Shown piece by piece: positions 52,412-61,220 of a DNA stretch of 64,000 nt. Origin of the DNA: Peptococcaceae bacterium BICA1-7 (GTDB lineage Bacteria; Bacillota; Desulfotomaculia; Desulfotomaculales; Desulfocucumaceae). The DNA lies in contig JUEB01000001.1 of NCBI GenBank assembly GCA_000802095.1, forward strand, positions 248,001 through 312,000, read 5' to 3'. The notes beneath the pieces were generated by a model. That model had not been told where the DNA came from. It ran no database searches and saw only the letters and a program-made list of their open reading frames with translations. Both the position numbers and the translations under genes were made by a program. Position 1 is the stretch's first letter, and each line of letters starts with the position of its first letter.

Positions 52412-53163
52412 TCTGCAAGCAGGCCAATAAGCTTTTCCTTCAGCTTCACAAAGTTATTCCCGATAACTGCGGAGGAAGTGCGGGGGCGGGGAATGGTCAC
52501 TTCCAGGCAGTCCCTCAGGCTGCCCGGCCGGGGCGACATGACATATATTCTGTCCGACAGGAAAATGGCCTCATCCACATCGTGGGTAATAAATATTACC
52601 GTCCTGTTTAGCTTTAGCCAGATTTCCTGCAGCCACTGCTGCATGTTAAACCTGGTAATGGCGTCCAGGGACCCGAAGGGCTCGTCCAAAAGCATTAATT
52701 CCCTCCCGGCCAGCACCGTTCTCAGCAGGGCGGCCCTCTGACTCATGCCCCCGGACAGCTCCCCGGGATAACTGCTTTCAAACCCCTCCAGGCCAAAGAG
52801 GGGGAAAAGGCCCAGAGCATCTTCCCTGCCCTTTTTAAGGTCCTCCCCGCGTATTTTAACAGGCAGCAGCACATTATCCAGCACGGTGCGCCAGGGCATA
52901 AGCAAATCTTTTTGAGGCATATAGGAGAGCACGTCTCCGGGCCTGTAGTCCCGCGAGCCGTTTATCCGCACGCTGCCCCGGTCAGGATTGGCCAGACCGC
53001 ATATTATTTTAAAAAGTGTGCTCTTTCCGCAGCCGCTGGGCCCGATGATGCTGACGAACTCACCGCTGCCGACATTTAAAGAGACTCCGGAAAGAGCCAG
53101 CACCTCTCTCTTTCCGGCCTTATAGCTCTTACCTATATTATCCAGAACAATATTCATTACCAT
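52387..53163 (-). CDS. thiZ: ABC transporter ATPase for thiamine precursor (ThiZ-like)
   Basis: 258 residues with Walker A (GPSGCGKSTLFKII), signature LSGGMSQRAALLR and Walker B (LMLLDEPFGSLDA), followed by ITHDVDEAIFLSD. This is the nitrate/sulfonate/thiamine-precursor type ATPase. Operon context with a THI5-type binding protein, a permease and thiamine pyrophosphokinase under a TPP riboswitch indicates uptake of a thiamine pyrimidine (HMP or formyl-aminopyrimidine). Confidence 0.88.
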   Translation of the reverse strand: MVMNIVLDNIGKSYKAGKREVLALSGVSLNVGSGEFVSIIGPSGCGKSTLFKIICGLANPDRGSVRINGSRDYRPGDVLSYMPQKDLLMPWRTVLDNVLLPVKIRGEDLKKGREDALGLFPLFGLEGFESSYPGELSGGMSQRAALLRTVLAGRELMLLDEPFGSLDAITRFNMQQWLQEIWLKLNRTVIFITHDVDEAIFLSDRIYVMSPRPGSLRDCLEVTIPRPRTSSAVIGNNFVKLKEKLIGLLADQLPPSDS

Positions 53164-53172
53164 GCACCTGTC

Positions 53173-54177
53173 TTATGAGGCGGGCAAATAGTCGTTGGTA
53201 AAGGCTTTTTCCACCTCAACCCTGCCGGGCAGCAGGCTATGCCTCTCCATCCAGCCCGCATAGTTTACCCATACCTCTTTTTTCTGTTCTCCCCAGCGGC
53301 CGGCGTCATCTTTATACCTGGGGCTGATCCACCTCTGGCTGCTTTTTACCAGCTCGGGGTTAAGCTCGGGCACCTGCTTAAGAAGTAATTCCGCCGCTGC
53401 GTCGGGGTTTTCCCCGGCAAACAGGTAGCCCCTGGCCACCGCGTCAAGAAAGTCGCGAACCAGCTGGGGGTCACTCTGAATGGTCTGCTCGCTGGAGATG
53501 AGCACCGGGGTGTAATAATCCAGGACAGGGTCAAGGTCTTTTAGCATTATAGTGTTTAACGGCACCCCTTTCAGCTCCGCCTCGATACCGGTCCAGGCGT
53601 AGTAAATCCAGGCAAAGTCAATATCCCGGTTGATGGCGGTAAAAAAGTCCGAGGTGCCTATATTGATTATTTTAGTTTTTTTGGGATCTGCACCCGCCTT
53701 TTCCATAACTGCTTTTAGCACCGCCTCCTCTGACGCCGAGCCCCAGCCCCCGTAGCGCTTTCCCTCAAAATCTTCTGGACTGGTGATATTTGCCTGCTTT
53801 TTGGAGACAAAGCCCGAGGTATTGTGCTGAACCACGGCGGCCAGCGACACTATGGGCACCCCCGACGCCCTGGCCATGGTCACATCCTCCTGGTAGCTCA
53901 CACCAAACTGCGCCCTGCCCGTGGCCACCAGCTCGGTTGTGCCTCCCTGGCTGGGCTGCACGATATCCACAGCAAGCCCCTTTTCAGAAAAGAATCCCTT
54001 TTCTTTGGCCACATAAAGGCCGGTATGATTGGTGTTCGGCGTCCAGTCCAGCATTACGGTGACCTTTCTTTCTTTAACCTCCGGACCCGGGACGCCCTCT
54101 TTTTTACTGCCGCACCCTGCTACAGCAGCTGCTGCGGCCACAAAAAAAACCAGTAGCCAGGCAACTCTTCTTTTCAT
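53173..54177 (-). CDS. thiY: ABC substrate-binding lipoprotein, THI5/NMT1-like (ThiY)
   Basis: ATG 54177 with GGGGGATT upstream; 334 residues. Lipoprotein signal with lipobox VAGC at about residues 19-22. The mature part starts with KVTVMLDWTPNTNHTGLYVA, the NMT1/THI5-type motif, and the DFAWIYYAWTGIE region follows. It captures a thiamine precursor outside the cell for the permease. Confidence 0.9.
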   Translation of the reverse strand: MKRRVAWLLVFFVAAAAAVAGCGSKKEGVPGPEVKERKVTVMLDWTPNTNHTGLYVAKEKGFFSEKGLAVDIVQPSQGGTTELVATGRAQFGVSYQEDVTMARASGVPIVSLAAVVQHNTSGFVSKKQANITSPEDFEGKRYGGWGSASEEAVLKAVMEKAGADPKKTKIINIGTSDFFTAINRDIDFAWIYYAWTGIEAELKGVPLNTIMLKDLDPVLDYYTPVLISSEQTIQSDPQLVRDFLDAVARGYLFAGENPDAAAELLLKQVPELNPELVKSSQRWISPRYKDDAGRWGEQKKEVWVNYAGWMERHSLLPGRVEVEKAFTNDYLPAS

Positions 54178-54208
54178 AACAATCCCCCTATACTTAATAA
54201 TGATCCAG

Positions 54209-54979
54209 TTAACCCTGTCTCCTGTGGTGCCAGGGCATGACCCGCCTGGAAACCAACTCGGACAGGCCAAAAAGCAAAAGGCTCATCACCACTATGGCGG
54301 TAACGGCTGCAAGTACCCGGGCTGTCTGGTAAGAGTGGGTAAACCTGAGCAGAATAACACCCAGTCCGCTGGATGATCCCAGCCACTCCCCTATGACCGC
54401 CCCCATAACACTGTAAGCCGCTGATATCTTAAGTCCGGAAAAAAAGGCCGGCATCGCTGCGGGGAGCCTGGCCAGCCATAATACCTGCCACCGGCTGGCC
54501 CCCATAACCCTCATCAGATCGCTCAGTTCCCTGTCCGAAGCCCTCATCCCTCCAATTACACTTACTGTCAGCGGGAAGAAGCAGATCAGCCCGGCAACCA
54601 TAACCTTGGGCAGCAGCCCGTAGCCCAGCCACATTATGATCAGGGGGGCCAGGGTAATAATGGGCACAGCCTGGGAAACCACCAGCAGGGGGTAAAGCCC
54701 GGACTCCAATGATGGCCAGTAGTCCATGGCCAGGGCCAGCAGGAGCCCGGCCGCCACCGCCAGCAATAGCCCGGACACCGCTGCCGCCAGGGTGTAAGCT
54801 GAGTGAAGGATAATGAGCTGGTAGTCTCTTACAATATAGACAAGCACATCCGAGGGAGGGGGCAAAAGATATTTGGGAATGCCTGCCAGCAAAACCGCCA
54901 GCTCCCATACTGCAATAAAGACTGCCAGGCCTCCAAGGGCCCCTTTGCACCCCGACATTATCTCACGCGCCCTATTCAT
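54209..54979 (-). CDS. thiX: ABC transporter permease for thiamine precursor (ThiX-like)
   Basis: 256 residues, with about six helices and the BPD_transp_1 EAA-like loop (MRVMGASRWQVLWLARLPAA). It begins inside the end of the thiamine pyrophosphokinase gene (8-base overlap), so it is translationally coupled. Transport channel of the operon. Confidence 0.88.
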   Translation of the reverse strand: MNRAREIMSGCKGALGGLAVFIAVWELAVLLAGIPKYLLPPPSDVLVYIVRDYQLIILHSAYTLAAAVSGLLLAVAAGLLLALAMDYWPSLESGLYPLLVVSQAVPIITLAPLIIMWLGYGLLPKVMVAGLICFFPLTVSVIGGMRASDRELSDLMRVMGASRWQVLWLARLPAAMPAFFSGLKISAAYSVMGAVIGEWLGSSSGLGVILLRFTHSYQTARVLAAVTAIVVMSLLLFGLSELVSRRVMPWHHRRQG

Positions 54980-55607
54980 GGTAAACTTCTATTACCAGCA
55001 GCATTCCGCCGGTTACAGCTACAGTTACCCGGTCTGACCGGCAAACATTGCTGACCCCGTAGGGCTTCCCCATAACAAACTCTGCCCCGGACAATTCCCA
55101 ACTGGCCCCCCCGGTGGTTACTCCGGTGACACTGGTGGTCAGCGGGAGCAGTGTAAAAAGTCTCCCCCGCCCCTCAATTACAGCCGGCAGATGAGGGGCC
55201 GCCAGGGTGATGCTGTGACCGTGATCCTTTATGTATGCCCTGATACCCCCGGCGGTAGGCTTTACCAGCAGCTGTATGCCGGCCAGCATGTGGTCAATTC
55301 TCCCCCCGGTGGCCCCGTAAATTATGATCTCCTCCGGCCGGAGGGATATGGCGTAATCCAGGGCCAGCTCGGTGTCCACCTCGTCTTTTTCCCGTGGATA
55401 GCTATATATTCGGCACCCCAGTTCTTTATATTGGGAAAGGAGGCCGGGATCAGCCGAGTCCATGTCTCCTATAACAGCATGGGGCACCACCCCAAGCATT
55501 TTTGCGTGCCTGGTCCCTCCGTCGACGGCTATGACGGTGTCTCCCTCAGAAATTTTTATTCCCTCATAATTTTCCACCGGCCCCGAGGCCAGTATCACAC
55601 ACCTCAT
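54972..55607 (-). CDS. thiN: thiamine pyrophosphokinase
   Basis: 211 residues. The N-terminal domain has IAVDGGTRHAKMLGVVPHAV and IGDMDSAD, the ATP/thiamine site of the family, and YPREKDEVDTELALDYAI follows; ATGGRIDHM is also present. It makes thiamine pyrophosphate from thiamine and ATP. First gene behind the TPP riboswitch. As TPP represses the operon, salvage and pyrophosphorylation are controlled together. Confidence 0.93.
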   Translation of the reverse strand: MRCVILASGPVENYEGIKISEGDTVIAVDGGTRHAKMLGVVPHAVIGDMDSADPGLLSQYKELGCRIYSYPREKDEVDTELALDYAISLRPEEIIIYGATGGRIDHMLAGIQLLVKPTAGGIRAYIKDHGHSITLAAPHLPAVIEGRGRLFTLLPLTTSVTGVTTGGASWELSGAEFVMGKPYGVSNVCRSDRVTVAVTGGMLLVIEVYHE

Positions 55608-55627
55608 AAGTACCCCCCGGCAAATAA

Positions 55628-55651
55628 AAACACACGGGAACCGTGCGTTTT
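55628..55651 (-). terminator. terminator downstream of the TPP riboswitch
   Basis: AAACGCACGG/CCGTGTGTTT hairpin, then TTATTT on the minus strand, directly ahead of thiN. Confidence 0.85.
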
Positions 55652-55653
55652 AA

Positions 55654-55744
55654 AATTCCCTTCGCAGGCATTATCCCGATCAGGTTATTAGGGTCAGGTG
55701 CTTACAGCCCTTTCTCAGCCCATCACATGAGCTCCCCTGGAATT
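55654..55744 (-). ncRNA. TPP (THI-box) riboswitch
   Basis: On the minus strand: GGGGAGC, GGGCTGAGAAAGGGC, ACCTGACCCTAATAACCTGA, TCGGGATAATGCCTGCGAAGGGA. This is the complete THI-box consensus. Confidence 0.97.
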
Positions 55745-55766
55745 ACTTATTTTAAAATACATTTTG

Positions 55767-55794
55767 ATTATACTACAAACAGCATATTTTTCAA
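55767..55794 (-). promoter_or_regulatory. promoter of the thi operon
   Basis: TTGAAA (55789-55794), 16 bases, TATAAT (55767-55772) on the minus strand. Confidence 0.7.
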
Positions 55795-55974
55795 TAATCT
55801 TACCCCATATTCACGTTAATTACATCTTCAGGCCCAGCCCAAACTCCATGATACCCCTTCCCAAAAACTTAATATTGCAAGGCGTTAAAAGCTTCCTTGG
55901 CAGGGCTTTTAACCTCCTTAAGACGGTGCTGCGGCTGCTAAGGCCCTGCAGTGCCGCAAGGTTCCTCCTTCACT

Positions 55975-56014
55975 GGTATACGGGGAACGGTCATCCCCGT
56001 ATACCGATCTTTTT
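55975..56014. terminator. 11-bp hairpin with T-run
   Basis: GGTATACGGGG/CCCCGTATACC, then CTTTTT. It ends a gene-free stretch of about 180 bases. Confidence 0.6.
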
Positions 56015-56041
56015 AAAACAATCGGGAAAGGAAAACAGAGG

Positions 56042-56294
56042 ATGAGAAAAAAAATTCTTTTAATTATTGCAGCAGTCCTTATGGCTATAGCGCTCACTAT
56101 TGGAGCGAGAAAAAATGCCTTTGCTCAATAAGGTGAAGCCTGATAGAATTACTGACCTACTGGTCGGAGCTGGATTCAGAGAGGTTAGGTCTGTGGAAAT
56201 GAAGGAGGTATGCGCTGCTGAATACGACGCCATGCCATTACGTTATCGTCTGGCCTATAAACATGAGCGGTATACTATTACCGGCCTTAAATAA
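56042..56294 (+). pseudogene. small exported protein with a frameshift at the signal-peptide end
   Basis: ATG 56042 with AGAGG upstream encodes a signal peptide (RKKILLIIAAVLMAIALTIG, cleavage AFA-Q) that meets TAA at 56131. In the next frame the sequence continues KVKPDRITDLLVGAGFREVR then SVEMKEVCAAEYDAMPLRYR to 56294. The two halves join into an 83-residue exported protein if one base is inserted near 56125. Alternatively the second part is a separate gene from TTG 56100. No family recognised. Confidence 0.5.
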
Positions 56295-56325
56295 AGAAAC
56301 GCCCCCGCGGGCGGCTGACCGTAAA

Positions 56326-56350
56326 AAAGCGCTCTCCCTGAGAGCGCTTT
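56326..56350. terminator. terminator of htpG
   Basis: AAAGCGCTCTC/GAGAGCGCTTT with T6 on the minus strand. Confidence 0.88.
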
Positions 56351-56397
56351 AGACCAGTGCGGTAAAAAACTATGTTATATTTTTATGGTACCTTATC

Positions 56398-58296
56398 CTA
56401 GCCCTCCAGGGCCTTGCCCATAATCCTGTATACCCTGTCCACCATCCTGTGCCGGTTACCCGGGATCCCCGCAGCCAGGAAGGCATTGTCGGCTATCTGC
56501 TCAACGCAGGAGGCCAGCAACTCCTCGTCTCCGCCGGAGGCTTTGAGCCTGGCCAGCTTAATTATAACATCGCTTTTGGTGTTTATCTCCAGCACCTTGG
56601 GCCCTATGCCCCCCATTTCATTGTTGGCCGCCTGAAGGACCCGCTGCATGCTGGTGGTCAGCATATGGTCGGGATTTACTATTACTGCCGGGCTATTCAC
56701 CAGCCGCTGTGATTCTCTGACCTCGCTCACCGCGTCTCCCAGCACCTCCTTCATCCAGGCGGTAAGCTGTCCTGTTTCCCCGGAGGAAAGTCCCTCCGGC
56801 CCGCCATCACCGGCTTTTTCCTCACTGCCCTCCTCTTTCGCGGGCAGGTCGAGGTTTACATGGTCGGCGGAAATAAGCTTTTTACCCTGATACTCAATGA
56901 GCGATGTCATTACAAAGTCATCCACCGGCTCCATCAGGTATATAACCTCTATGTCCCGTGACCGGAAGGCCTCCAGGTAGGGGCCGGCCTCAATAGCCTC
57001 CCTGGAAGGGCCGTTGATGTAATATATGGCCTTCTGGCTTTCCTTCATTCTGCCAATGTACTCTGAAAGGGAAGCCAGCTCCCCGGCCCCGGTGCTGCTG
57101 GATTCAAAGCGCAGCAGCTTGGCCAGCTGCTCCCTGTTATCATGGTCGCTGACACAGCCCTCCTTGATAAACACCGAGAACTTGTCCCAGAATTCCCTGT
57201 ACTTTTCTGCGTCCCTGGAGGCCTCGTCCTCCAGGAAGGATATAAGGCGGCGAGTCAGGAACCTGCTCATTTTTTTAATAAGGCGGCTGTTCTGCACAGT
57301 CTCCCGGGATATGTTCAGGGGAAGGTCCTCTGAATCCACCACACCCTTCACAAAGCGCATGTAGTCGGGGAGTATTTCCCTGGAGCCCGGCTGGATAAGC
57401 ACCTTGCGGCTATATAGGTTGACCCCCGGATCCAGCCGGCCGATGCCGAACCTTTCCATATTGTCACCCGGAATAAAAAAAAGTGCATTCATCTGGATAG
57501 GCGCGTCTGAAGACAGGTGCAGCCTGTAAATGGGGTCGGTAAAGGCATTGGAGAGGAACTTGTAAAACTCGTTATACTCCTCTTCCTTTATTTCGTTGCG
57601 GCTGCGGGTCCATATGGCCTGCACGGTATTTACCTTATCGCCGTTGACAGATATATCAAAGGGCACAAAATTGGAATACTGCTTTATTATTGCCTTTATG
57701 CGGTCCGCCCCGGCAAACTCCCAGGCGTCCTCCTTCAGTGAAATAATAATCCTTGTGCCCCGCTTTAGTCCATCAGCCTGGTTTATGGTATAGCTTCCGG
57801 TCCCTTCCGAGGACCATTCAAAGCCTTCGGCCTCCGGAAGGTACGACTGGCTCTGGACACTCACCAGGGAGGCCACCATAAATACCGAGTAAAACCCCAC
57901 ACCAAACTGGCCGATCAGCTGAGAGTCCTTTCTATCACCCTCGGCCAGCTTTCTCAAAAACTCCCTTGACCCTGAATGGGCTATGGTGCCCAGGTTTTGA
58001 ACCAGCTCCTCCCTGGTCATGCCCACCCCGGTGTCACTGATTACCAGTTTGTGTTCCTTATCGTCGGCTTCAATGGTTACCCCTAAAGGCAGGTCCTTAT
58101 CCCGGTAGTCTCCTTCCATGGTGGAGAGCAGACGAAACTTTTCCAGTGAGTCCGAGGCGTTGGACACCAGCTCCCTGACGAATATTTCCCTGTCCGTATA
58201 AAGGGAGTTGATCACAATGTCCAGCAGCTGCTTTACCTCGGCCTGGAACTCCAGCTTCTGAGGTTCTCTTTTTTCACTGTCTTCCACAATACTCAT
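56398..58296 (-). CDS. htpG: molecular chaperone HtpG (Hsp90)
   Basis: 632 residues from ATG 58296. That ATG abuts GGGGG, so GTG 58287 may be the real start. The N-domain ATP-binding GHKL motifs are present: ELVSNASDSLEKFR, DTGVGMTREELVQNLGTIAH SG and GQFGVGFYS. The middle domain (IPGDNMERFGIGRLDPGVNL) and C-terminal dimer domain are complete. ATP-dependent chaperone of the cytoplasm. The linker near 500-520 is acidic and variable. Standalone gene. Confidence 0.97.
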   Translation of the reverse strand: MSIVEDSEKREPQKLEFQAEVKQLLDIVINSLYTDREIFVRELVSNASDSLEKFRLLSTMEGDYRDKDLPLGVTIEADDKEHKLVISDTGVGMTREELVQNLGTIAHSGSREFLRKLAEGDRKDSQLIGQFGVGFYSVFMVASLVSVQSQSYLPEAEGFEWSSEGTGSYTINQADGLKRGTRIIISLKEDAWEFAGADRIKAIIKQYSNFVPFDISVNGDKVNTVQAIWTRSRNEIKEEEYNEFYKFLSNAFTDPIYRLHLSSDAPIQMNALFFIPGDNMERFGIGRLDPGVNLYSRKVLIQPGSREILPDYMRFVKGVVDSEDLPLNISRETVQNSRLIKKMSRFLTRRLISFLEDEASRDAEKYREFWDKFSVFIKEGCVSDHDNREQLAKLLRFESSSTGAGELASLSEYIGRMKESQKAIYYINGPSREAIEAGPYLEAFRSRDIEVIYLMEPVDDFVMTSLIEYQGKKLISADHVNLDLPAKEEGSEEKAGDGGPEGLSSGETGQLTAWMKEVLGDAVSEVRESQRLVNSPAVIVNPDHMLTTSMQRVLQAANNEMGGIGPKVLEINTKSDVIIKLARLKASGGDEELLASCVEQIADNAFLAAGIPGNRHRMVDRVYRIMGKALEG

Positions 58297-58388
58297 CCCC
58301 CTTCCAGAAAAAATTTTTGTCAAATAATGTATAGCCAGGATTGAGTATAGCAACAACCCTTACCGGGTGTCAAGATACTTTAATTATA

Positions 58389-58634
58389 TCAGTCTATCCC
58401 CCGCCCCTGGCTGCTGAGAAAATCCAGCAGCTGCACAAACTGCATGTTTACCAGATTATTTAAGGGGGTGCCGGTTTCCCTGGATCTTTTTTCAATAACC
58501 TTAAGCTGCCTCTGGAGGAACTCGGTAATAATATACTCAAAGACCTCATCCTCACTGCGGCCAATTTTCCCGGCATATTCAGCCAGCCTGGCCTCTGTTT
58601 CCTCGCTTAAAACCAGTTCGTAGCCATTATCCAT
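58389..58634 (-). CDS. small helical hypothetical protein (81 aa)
   Basis: ATG 58634 with AAGGAGGGT upstream. 81 residues, all-helical and charged (YELVLSEETEARLAEYAGKI), resembling ribbon-helix-helix-type or small CopG-like proteins in its first 45 residues but without a clear motif. It lies between htpG and the DUF763 gene in the same direction. Function unknown. Confidence 0.7.
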   Translation of the reverse strand: MDNGYELVLSEETEARLAEYAGKIGRSEDEVFEYIITEFLQRQLKVIEKRSRETGTPLNNLVNMQFVQLLDFLSSQGRGID

Positions 58635-58682
58635 ATGATAAATACCCTCCTTAGATATAAAGAGTTAAAAAAATATACAGTA

Positions 58683-59828
58683 TTAGTATAGCTTATTTGA
58701 CATAAATTGACCACCGGCGGGTCCTGGCCGCTTGTTTACCGCCGCCTCTATAACGGCCAGCCTTTTAAGCGCCTTCATGGGCTCGCTGTCCCCGGTCCTG
58801 ACCCTTCTTAGCGCCCTTTCCAGCATGGCAATGGACCGATCGTAATCCTGCCTGTTCACCGGGAAGGGATGCCCGTCCTTGCCCCCGTGAGCAAAGCTGT
58901 ATCTGACCGGGTCGCGGCGGCTGGGCTTCACCCCGTAAACCACCTCGGCCACCAGTGCGAAGGCCCTCACCGTTGCCGGCCCCACCCCTTCCGATGAGAG
59001 CAGGTCACGGTAGGATCCCGGCTGCAGGTCATATAACCTGGAAAGTGTTTTCTCTATCCGGGAGGCATTGGGGACCGGGTGAGCTTTGGGAAGGCTCAGT
59101 TTTCTCAACTCATCCCCGGAGAGGGAGGACAGCCGCTTCAAGGTCTTCAGCACAGCCTCGGGCCTTTCCCGGGCCAGGTATACCGACGCACCTCTGGATA
59201 CCGAGCTGTCCGGGGCAACCATGTTTAGAATATCCCCGGAGGGAGACCCGCATATCCCGGCATGGGGGTCCTCCACAAAATCGGCCACTCCCTCGCCCAG
59301 CCAGTGATACCTCCTGGCCCAGCCGTTATCTCCATTCATGCCCTGCTGGACCACGGCCCAGCTCCCACTTCCGGTAAAGAAAAAATTATGGTGATAAATC
59401 TGAAACCCGTCCTGCAGGGCACTGTTGTCAACCTTGGCGGACATTTTGCTGGCATACTGCAGCGTCGGCACGTCCACCGTAAGACCCATACTGTCTGTAT
59501 ACTCCTCAATCTCACGGGGAGTCTTTCTGGACGCCAGGGCCTTCCCCCCGGCAATATATAGCCCCAGGTAGCGCTGCTTTGGGCGCAGCCCTTCCTTTAG
59601 GGCGCCGCAGAGCACCGTGGTAAGTCCCGATGAGTGCCAGTCAAACCCCACCACGCAGCCCAGGGACTGGAACCAGAAGGGGTCCGACAGCCTGCTTAAA
59701 ACCTCTTCAGGGCCGTGCTCCTCCACCACCGCCTCAACTATAGCCGAGCTGAGCCTGACCATACGGTCGAAAAGCCAGCGGGGGCAATGGTGCCCGTGCA
59801 GGGGAAGATTGGCCACTCCGGTACGCAT
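58683..59828 (-). CDS. DUF763 protein
   Basis: ATG 59828 with GGAAGTGA upstream; 381 residues. The start RTGVANLPLHGHHCPRWLF and GVGPATVRAFALVAEVVYG match DUF763, a family mostly from archaea and thermophiles. The helix-hairpin-helix-like stretch (LLSSEGVGPATVRAFALVAE) suggests nucleic-acid binding. The protein keeps all conserved blocks, so it looks intact. Function unknown. A sporadic distribution suggests horizontal transfer, which is inference. Confidence 0.82.
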   Translation of the reverse strand: MRTGVANLPLHGHHCPRWLFDRMVRLSSAIVEAVVEEHGPEEVLSRLSDPFWFQSLGCVVGFDWHSSGLTTVLCGALKEGLRPKQRYLGLYIAGGKALASRKTPREIEEYTDSMGLTVDVPTLQYASKMSAKVDNSALQDGFQIYHHNFFFTGSGSWAVVQQGMNGDNGWARRYHWLGEGVADFVEDPHAGICGSPSGDILNMVAPDSSVSRGASVYLARERPEAVLKTLKRLSSLSGDELRKLSLPKAHPVPNASRIEKTLSRLYDLQPGSYRDLLSSEGVGPATVRAFALVAEVVYGVKPSRRDPVRYSFAHGGKDGHPFPVNRQDYDRSIAMLERALRRVRTGDSEPMKALKRLAVIEAAVNKRPGPAGGQFMSNKLY

Positions 59829-60074
59829 ATATATCACTTCCAAAAATCAATTTCCGGTCGGAATACAAAAGCCAGGAGCCAGGCATTCTTTACATTTTTA
59901 TGCTCTGAAATAATTATACACCAAACACCTGTTCTCGCAAAAGGTTTTAATAAGGAATGCCCTATCAATTGTCGAGTAAGAAAGTCCTCTATCAAGACCA
60001 TATATTACTAATCGAAACATTATCTTACATAATGTCATATAATCTTAGAGGGTTGTCCAGAAATACTAAATTTT

Positions 60075-60096
60075 TAACCCGGTTTTCACCGGGTTA
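60075..60096 (-). terminator. terminator of the tiny YjcZ-type gene
   Basis: TAACCCGG/CCGGGTTA stem; AAAAATTT on the minus strand. Confidence 0.7.
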
Positions 60097-60105
60097 GGTT
60101 GTAGT

Positions 60106-60219
60106 TTACTTCTTCTCTCCGTAATATCCACCATAACCAGTACCAAATACAAGCAGAATCAGAATCAAAAAAAGAATGAAGCTGCCGTCAAAATATGAAC
60201 CACCAAATCCATAACCCAT
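60106..60219 (-). CDS. YjcZ-type tiny membrane protein (37 aa)
   Basis: ATG 60219 with GGAGGTAG upstream. MGYGFGGSYFDGSFILFLIL, then one hydrophobic helix and a GYYGEKK tail. Closely similar to the gene at 31086. Confidence 0.8.
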   Translation of the reverse strand: MGYGFGGSYFDGSFILFLILILLVFGTGYGGYYGEKK

Positions 60220-60311
60220 CAAAAACTACCTCCCTAATTAAATATAAAAATCATTTCTTCTATTATTTTATTAAGCTAGGTAATTAATAAATGGTTACTT
60301 TTCTTTTTATC

Positions 60312-60467
60312 CTATCTTTTAGTTCCCGATGAACCAGGGCGGCCAGGTGTACCCGGTCTACCTGTGGAGCCGGACTGGCCGAAAAAGAAGGGGAAACGGC
60401 TGAATAACAGCAAAAATAATAAAGGATTGAAAAAAAATGGATTGAATCCTCCGAATCCGAAACCCAT
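60312..60467 (-). CDS. glycine/phenylalanine-rich small protein with a collagen-like tail (51 aa)
   Basis: ATG 60467 with AAAGGAG upstream. 51 residues: MGFGFGGFNPFFFNPLLFLL, a hydrophobic core rich in Phe, and a C-terminus GRPGTPGRPGSSG of collagen-like Gly-X-Y triplets. It is related in style to the YjcZ-type neighbours but larger. Probably a membrane or spore-surface peptide; no family recognised. Confidence 0.6.
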   Translation of the reverse strand: MGFGFGGFNPFFFNPLLFLLLFSRFPFFFGQSGSTGRPGTPGRPGSSGTKR

Positions 60468-60699
60468 CCCGACACACTCCTTTCTCTGGTATATTTAACA
60501 ATACATGGTATGTCAAAAAATCTAATTCGGCTACATAAAATTAGGATATTTTACATCCAATAATAATTTTAAAGCTGGTGGCATTTCTTAAAATAACAGG
60601 GATTCGCAAGCTTGATGGCTGGAGGGAAATAATGGCATATTCCTGCACCCTTCCCCTCTTACCTCATATGATGGTAGAAAAAGGTGAGGAGTGATTTCA

Positions 60700-60848
60700 A
60701 TGGGCTATGGTGGAGCGGCGGTGGTGTCGGCGGCGGCTGCGGCGGTGGAGGATATTACCCACCCTATTTTGACGGCAGCTTTATTCTGTTCCTCATACTG
60801 ATACTGCTGGTTTTCGGTAGTTTTGGTTATGGTGGCGGGGAGTGTTGA
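60700..60848 (+). pseudogene. YjcZ-type tiny protein with a frameshift in its Gly-rich start
   Basis: ATG 60700 (AAGGTGAGGAG upstream) begins MGYGG, and the rest (GGGVGGGCGGGGYYPPYFDG then SFILFLILILLVFG) is read only in the next frame. One base is missing in a run of GGC/GGT codons near 60714. This could be a real decay or an assembly slip in a repetitive stretch. Confidence 0.55.
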
Positions 60849-60851
60849 TTA

Positions 60852-60971
60852 ATGGGTTACGGATTTGGCGGCGGTTTTGATGGAAGCTTCATTCTCTTTC
60901 TGGTTTTGATTCTGCTGGTATTCGGAAACGGATTTGGCTTCGGCGGAGGATATTACGGTGAGAAGAAATAA
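60852..60971 (+). CDS. YjcZ-type tiny membrane protein (39 aa)
   Basis: ATG 60852, three bases after the stop of the frameshifted homologue. MGYGFGGGFDGSFILFLVLI, one helix, then a GFGFGGGYYGEKK tail. A terminator-like hairpin follows (61009). Confidence 0.8.
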   Translation: MGYGFGGGFDGSFILFLVLILLVFGNGFGFGGGYYGEKK

Positions 60972-61008
60972 ATACTAGCCAAGGCAACTTTTTTCATCGA
61001 AAAAAAAC

Positions 61009-61039
61009 AACCTGAGCTATAATAGTTCGGGTTTGTTTT
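61009..61039 (+). terminator. terminator of the tiny-protein pair
   Basis: AACCTGAGCTAT/ATAGTTCGGGTT with one mismatch and TGTTTT. Confidence 0.6.
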
Positions 61040-61220
61040 ATAATGGAGCCAGAATGACTTTAAAACGGAGGGCACCCAAACATATTACCTATGTTCTAAT
61101 AATGATGCAAATAATGCATGATGCTTTAGAACACATGAACCTTTCAAGCTTTTTTGTCTACATTGTTAGAGAATAACAGTGACTTCTGACTTCTACCCTG
61201 AAAGTGATGAATGTCTTTTT

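Noticed and set aside
55764-56045. 93-codon open frame upstream of the small exported protein gene
   Set aside because: Starts inside the thi promoter region and reads through a hairpin; no ribosome site.
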